Assembly (NCBI RefSeq): GCF_002964575.1
Contig: NZ_POQQ01000057.1
Location: forward strand, 1 to 64,000
Reading direction: 5' to 3'
DNA: 64,000 nt
Source of the DNA: Streptococcus suis
GTDB lineage: Bacteria; Bacillota; Bacilli; Lactobacillales; Streptococcaceae
Made by a program: the position numbers and the translations under genes. This document shows, in pieces, positions 63,953 through 64,000 of this stretch. The notes under the pieces were generated by a model. The model was not told the origin of the DNA, ran no database searches, and saw only the letters and a program-made list of their open reading frames with translations. Within the stretch, counting starts at the first letter, position 1, and the number at the start of each line of letters is the position of its first letter.

Positions 63953-64000
63953 ACTTGAATAATCCTTTTCAAAACTAATAAGTTCCAGTATATCAAAATG

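Overview
The window is a low-GC Firmicute chromosome segment that fits Streptococcus, most likely Streptococcus suis. The organism call is inference. It rests on the streptococcal fabM-fabT-fabH-acpP-fabK-fabD-fabG-fabF-accB-fabZ-accC-accD-accA order, a pyruvate dehydrogenase E3 carrying its own lipoyl domain, manL-manM-manN followed by a DUF956 gene, the nusA-infB-rbfA cluster, and intergenic repeats resembling the pneumococcal RUP family. I saw no rRNA, tRNA, CRISPR array or intact insertion sequence.

Layout. 1-6.4 kb: an unrecognised gene behind an 18-nt poly-G tract, then the translation/transcription operon rimP-nusA-rnpM-ylxQ-infB-rbfA. 6.6-9.3 kb: two lipoproteins and a TRIC/UPF0126 membrane protein. 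9.5-15.1 kb: the pyruvate dehydrogenase operon (E1 alpha, E1 beta, E2, E3), with Rex-like sites at its promoter and two related structured RNA leaders directly in front of E2 and E3. 15.3-28.3 kb: a HAD phosphatase, then a beta-glucoside block: a LicT-type antiterminator with two RAT/terminator pairs, a PTS EIIBC whose EIIA domain lies in the -1 frame, an esterase lipoprotein, an AraC regulator and three family-1 6-phospho-beta-glucosidases with a VOC protein and a histidine phosphatase between them. 28.4-36.3 kb: lplA (lipoate ligase, able to serve the lipoyl domains of the PDH genes), secA, acpS, alr, a 55-bp tandem-repeat array, aspartate kinase and another HAD phosphatase.

36.4-47.3 kb is the complete type II fatty acid synthesis and acetyl-CoA carboxylase cluster with several FabT-type palindromes; acpS upstream makes the holo-ACP it needs. 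47.4-48.8 kb holds two tandem CPBP membrane proteases. 48.9-57.9 kb is an accessory defence island: a tyrosine recombinase with a frameshift in a short A tract, a small HsdS-like protein, hsdR, hsdS, a Fic AMP-transferase, a silent hsdS half-cassette and hsdM. 58.1-63.95 kb (minus strand): serS with a T-box leader, DUF956, the mannose PTS genes manN-manM-manL with a cre-like site at the promoter, and a Cof-type HAD phosphatase.

The observations most worth a second look are: (1) paired leader RNAs in front of E2 and E3 with a compensatory long-range helix, a fixed 14-nt distance to the ATG and no Shine-Dalgarno next to the start; (2) a dnaX-like A AAA AAG slippery site with a 6-nt spacer and perfect hairpin joining PTS EIIBC to EIIA; (3) the type I restriction island with swappable target-recognition cassettes, an embedded Fic gene and a frameshifted recombinase; (4) RUP-like elements that supply or abut the stop codons of rbfA, alr and serS, one of them expanded internally into a 55-bp tandem array.
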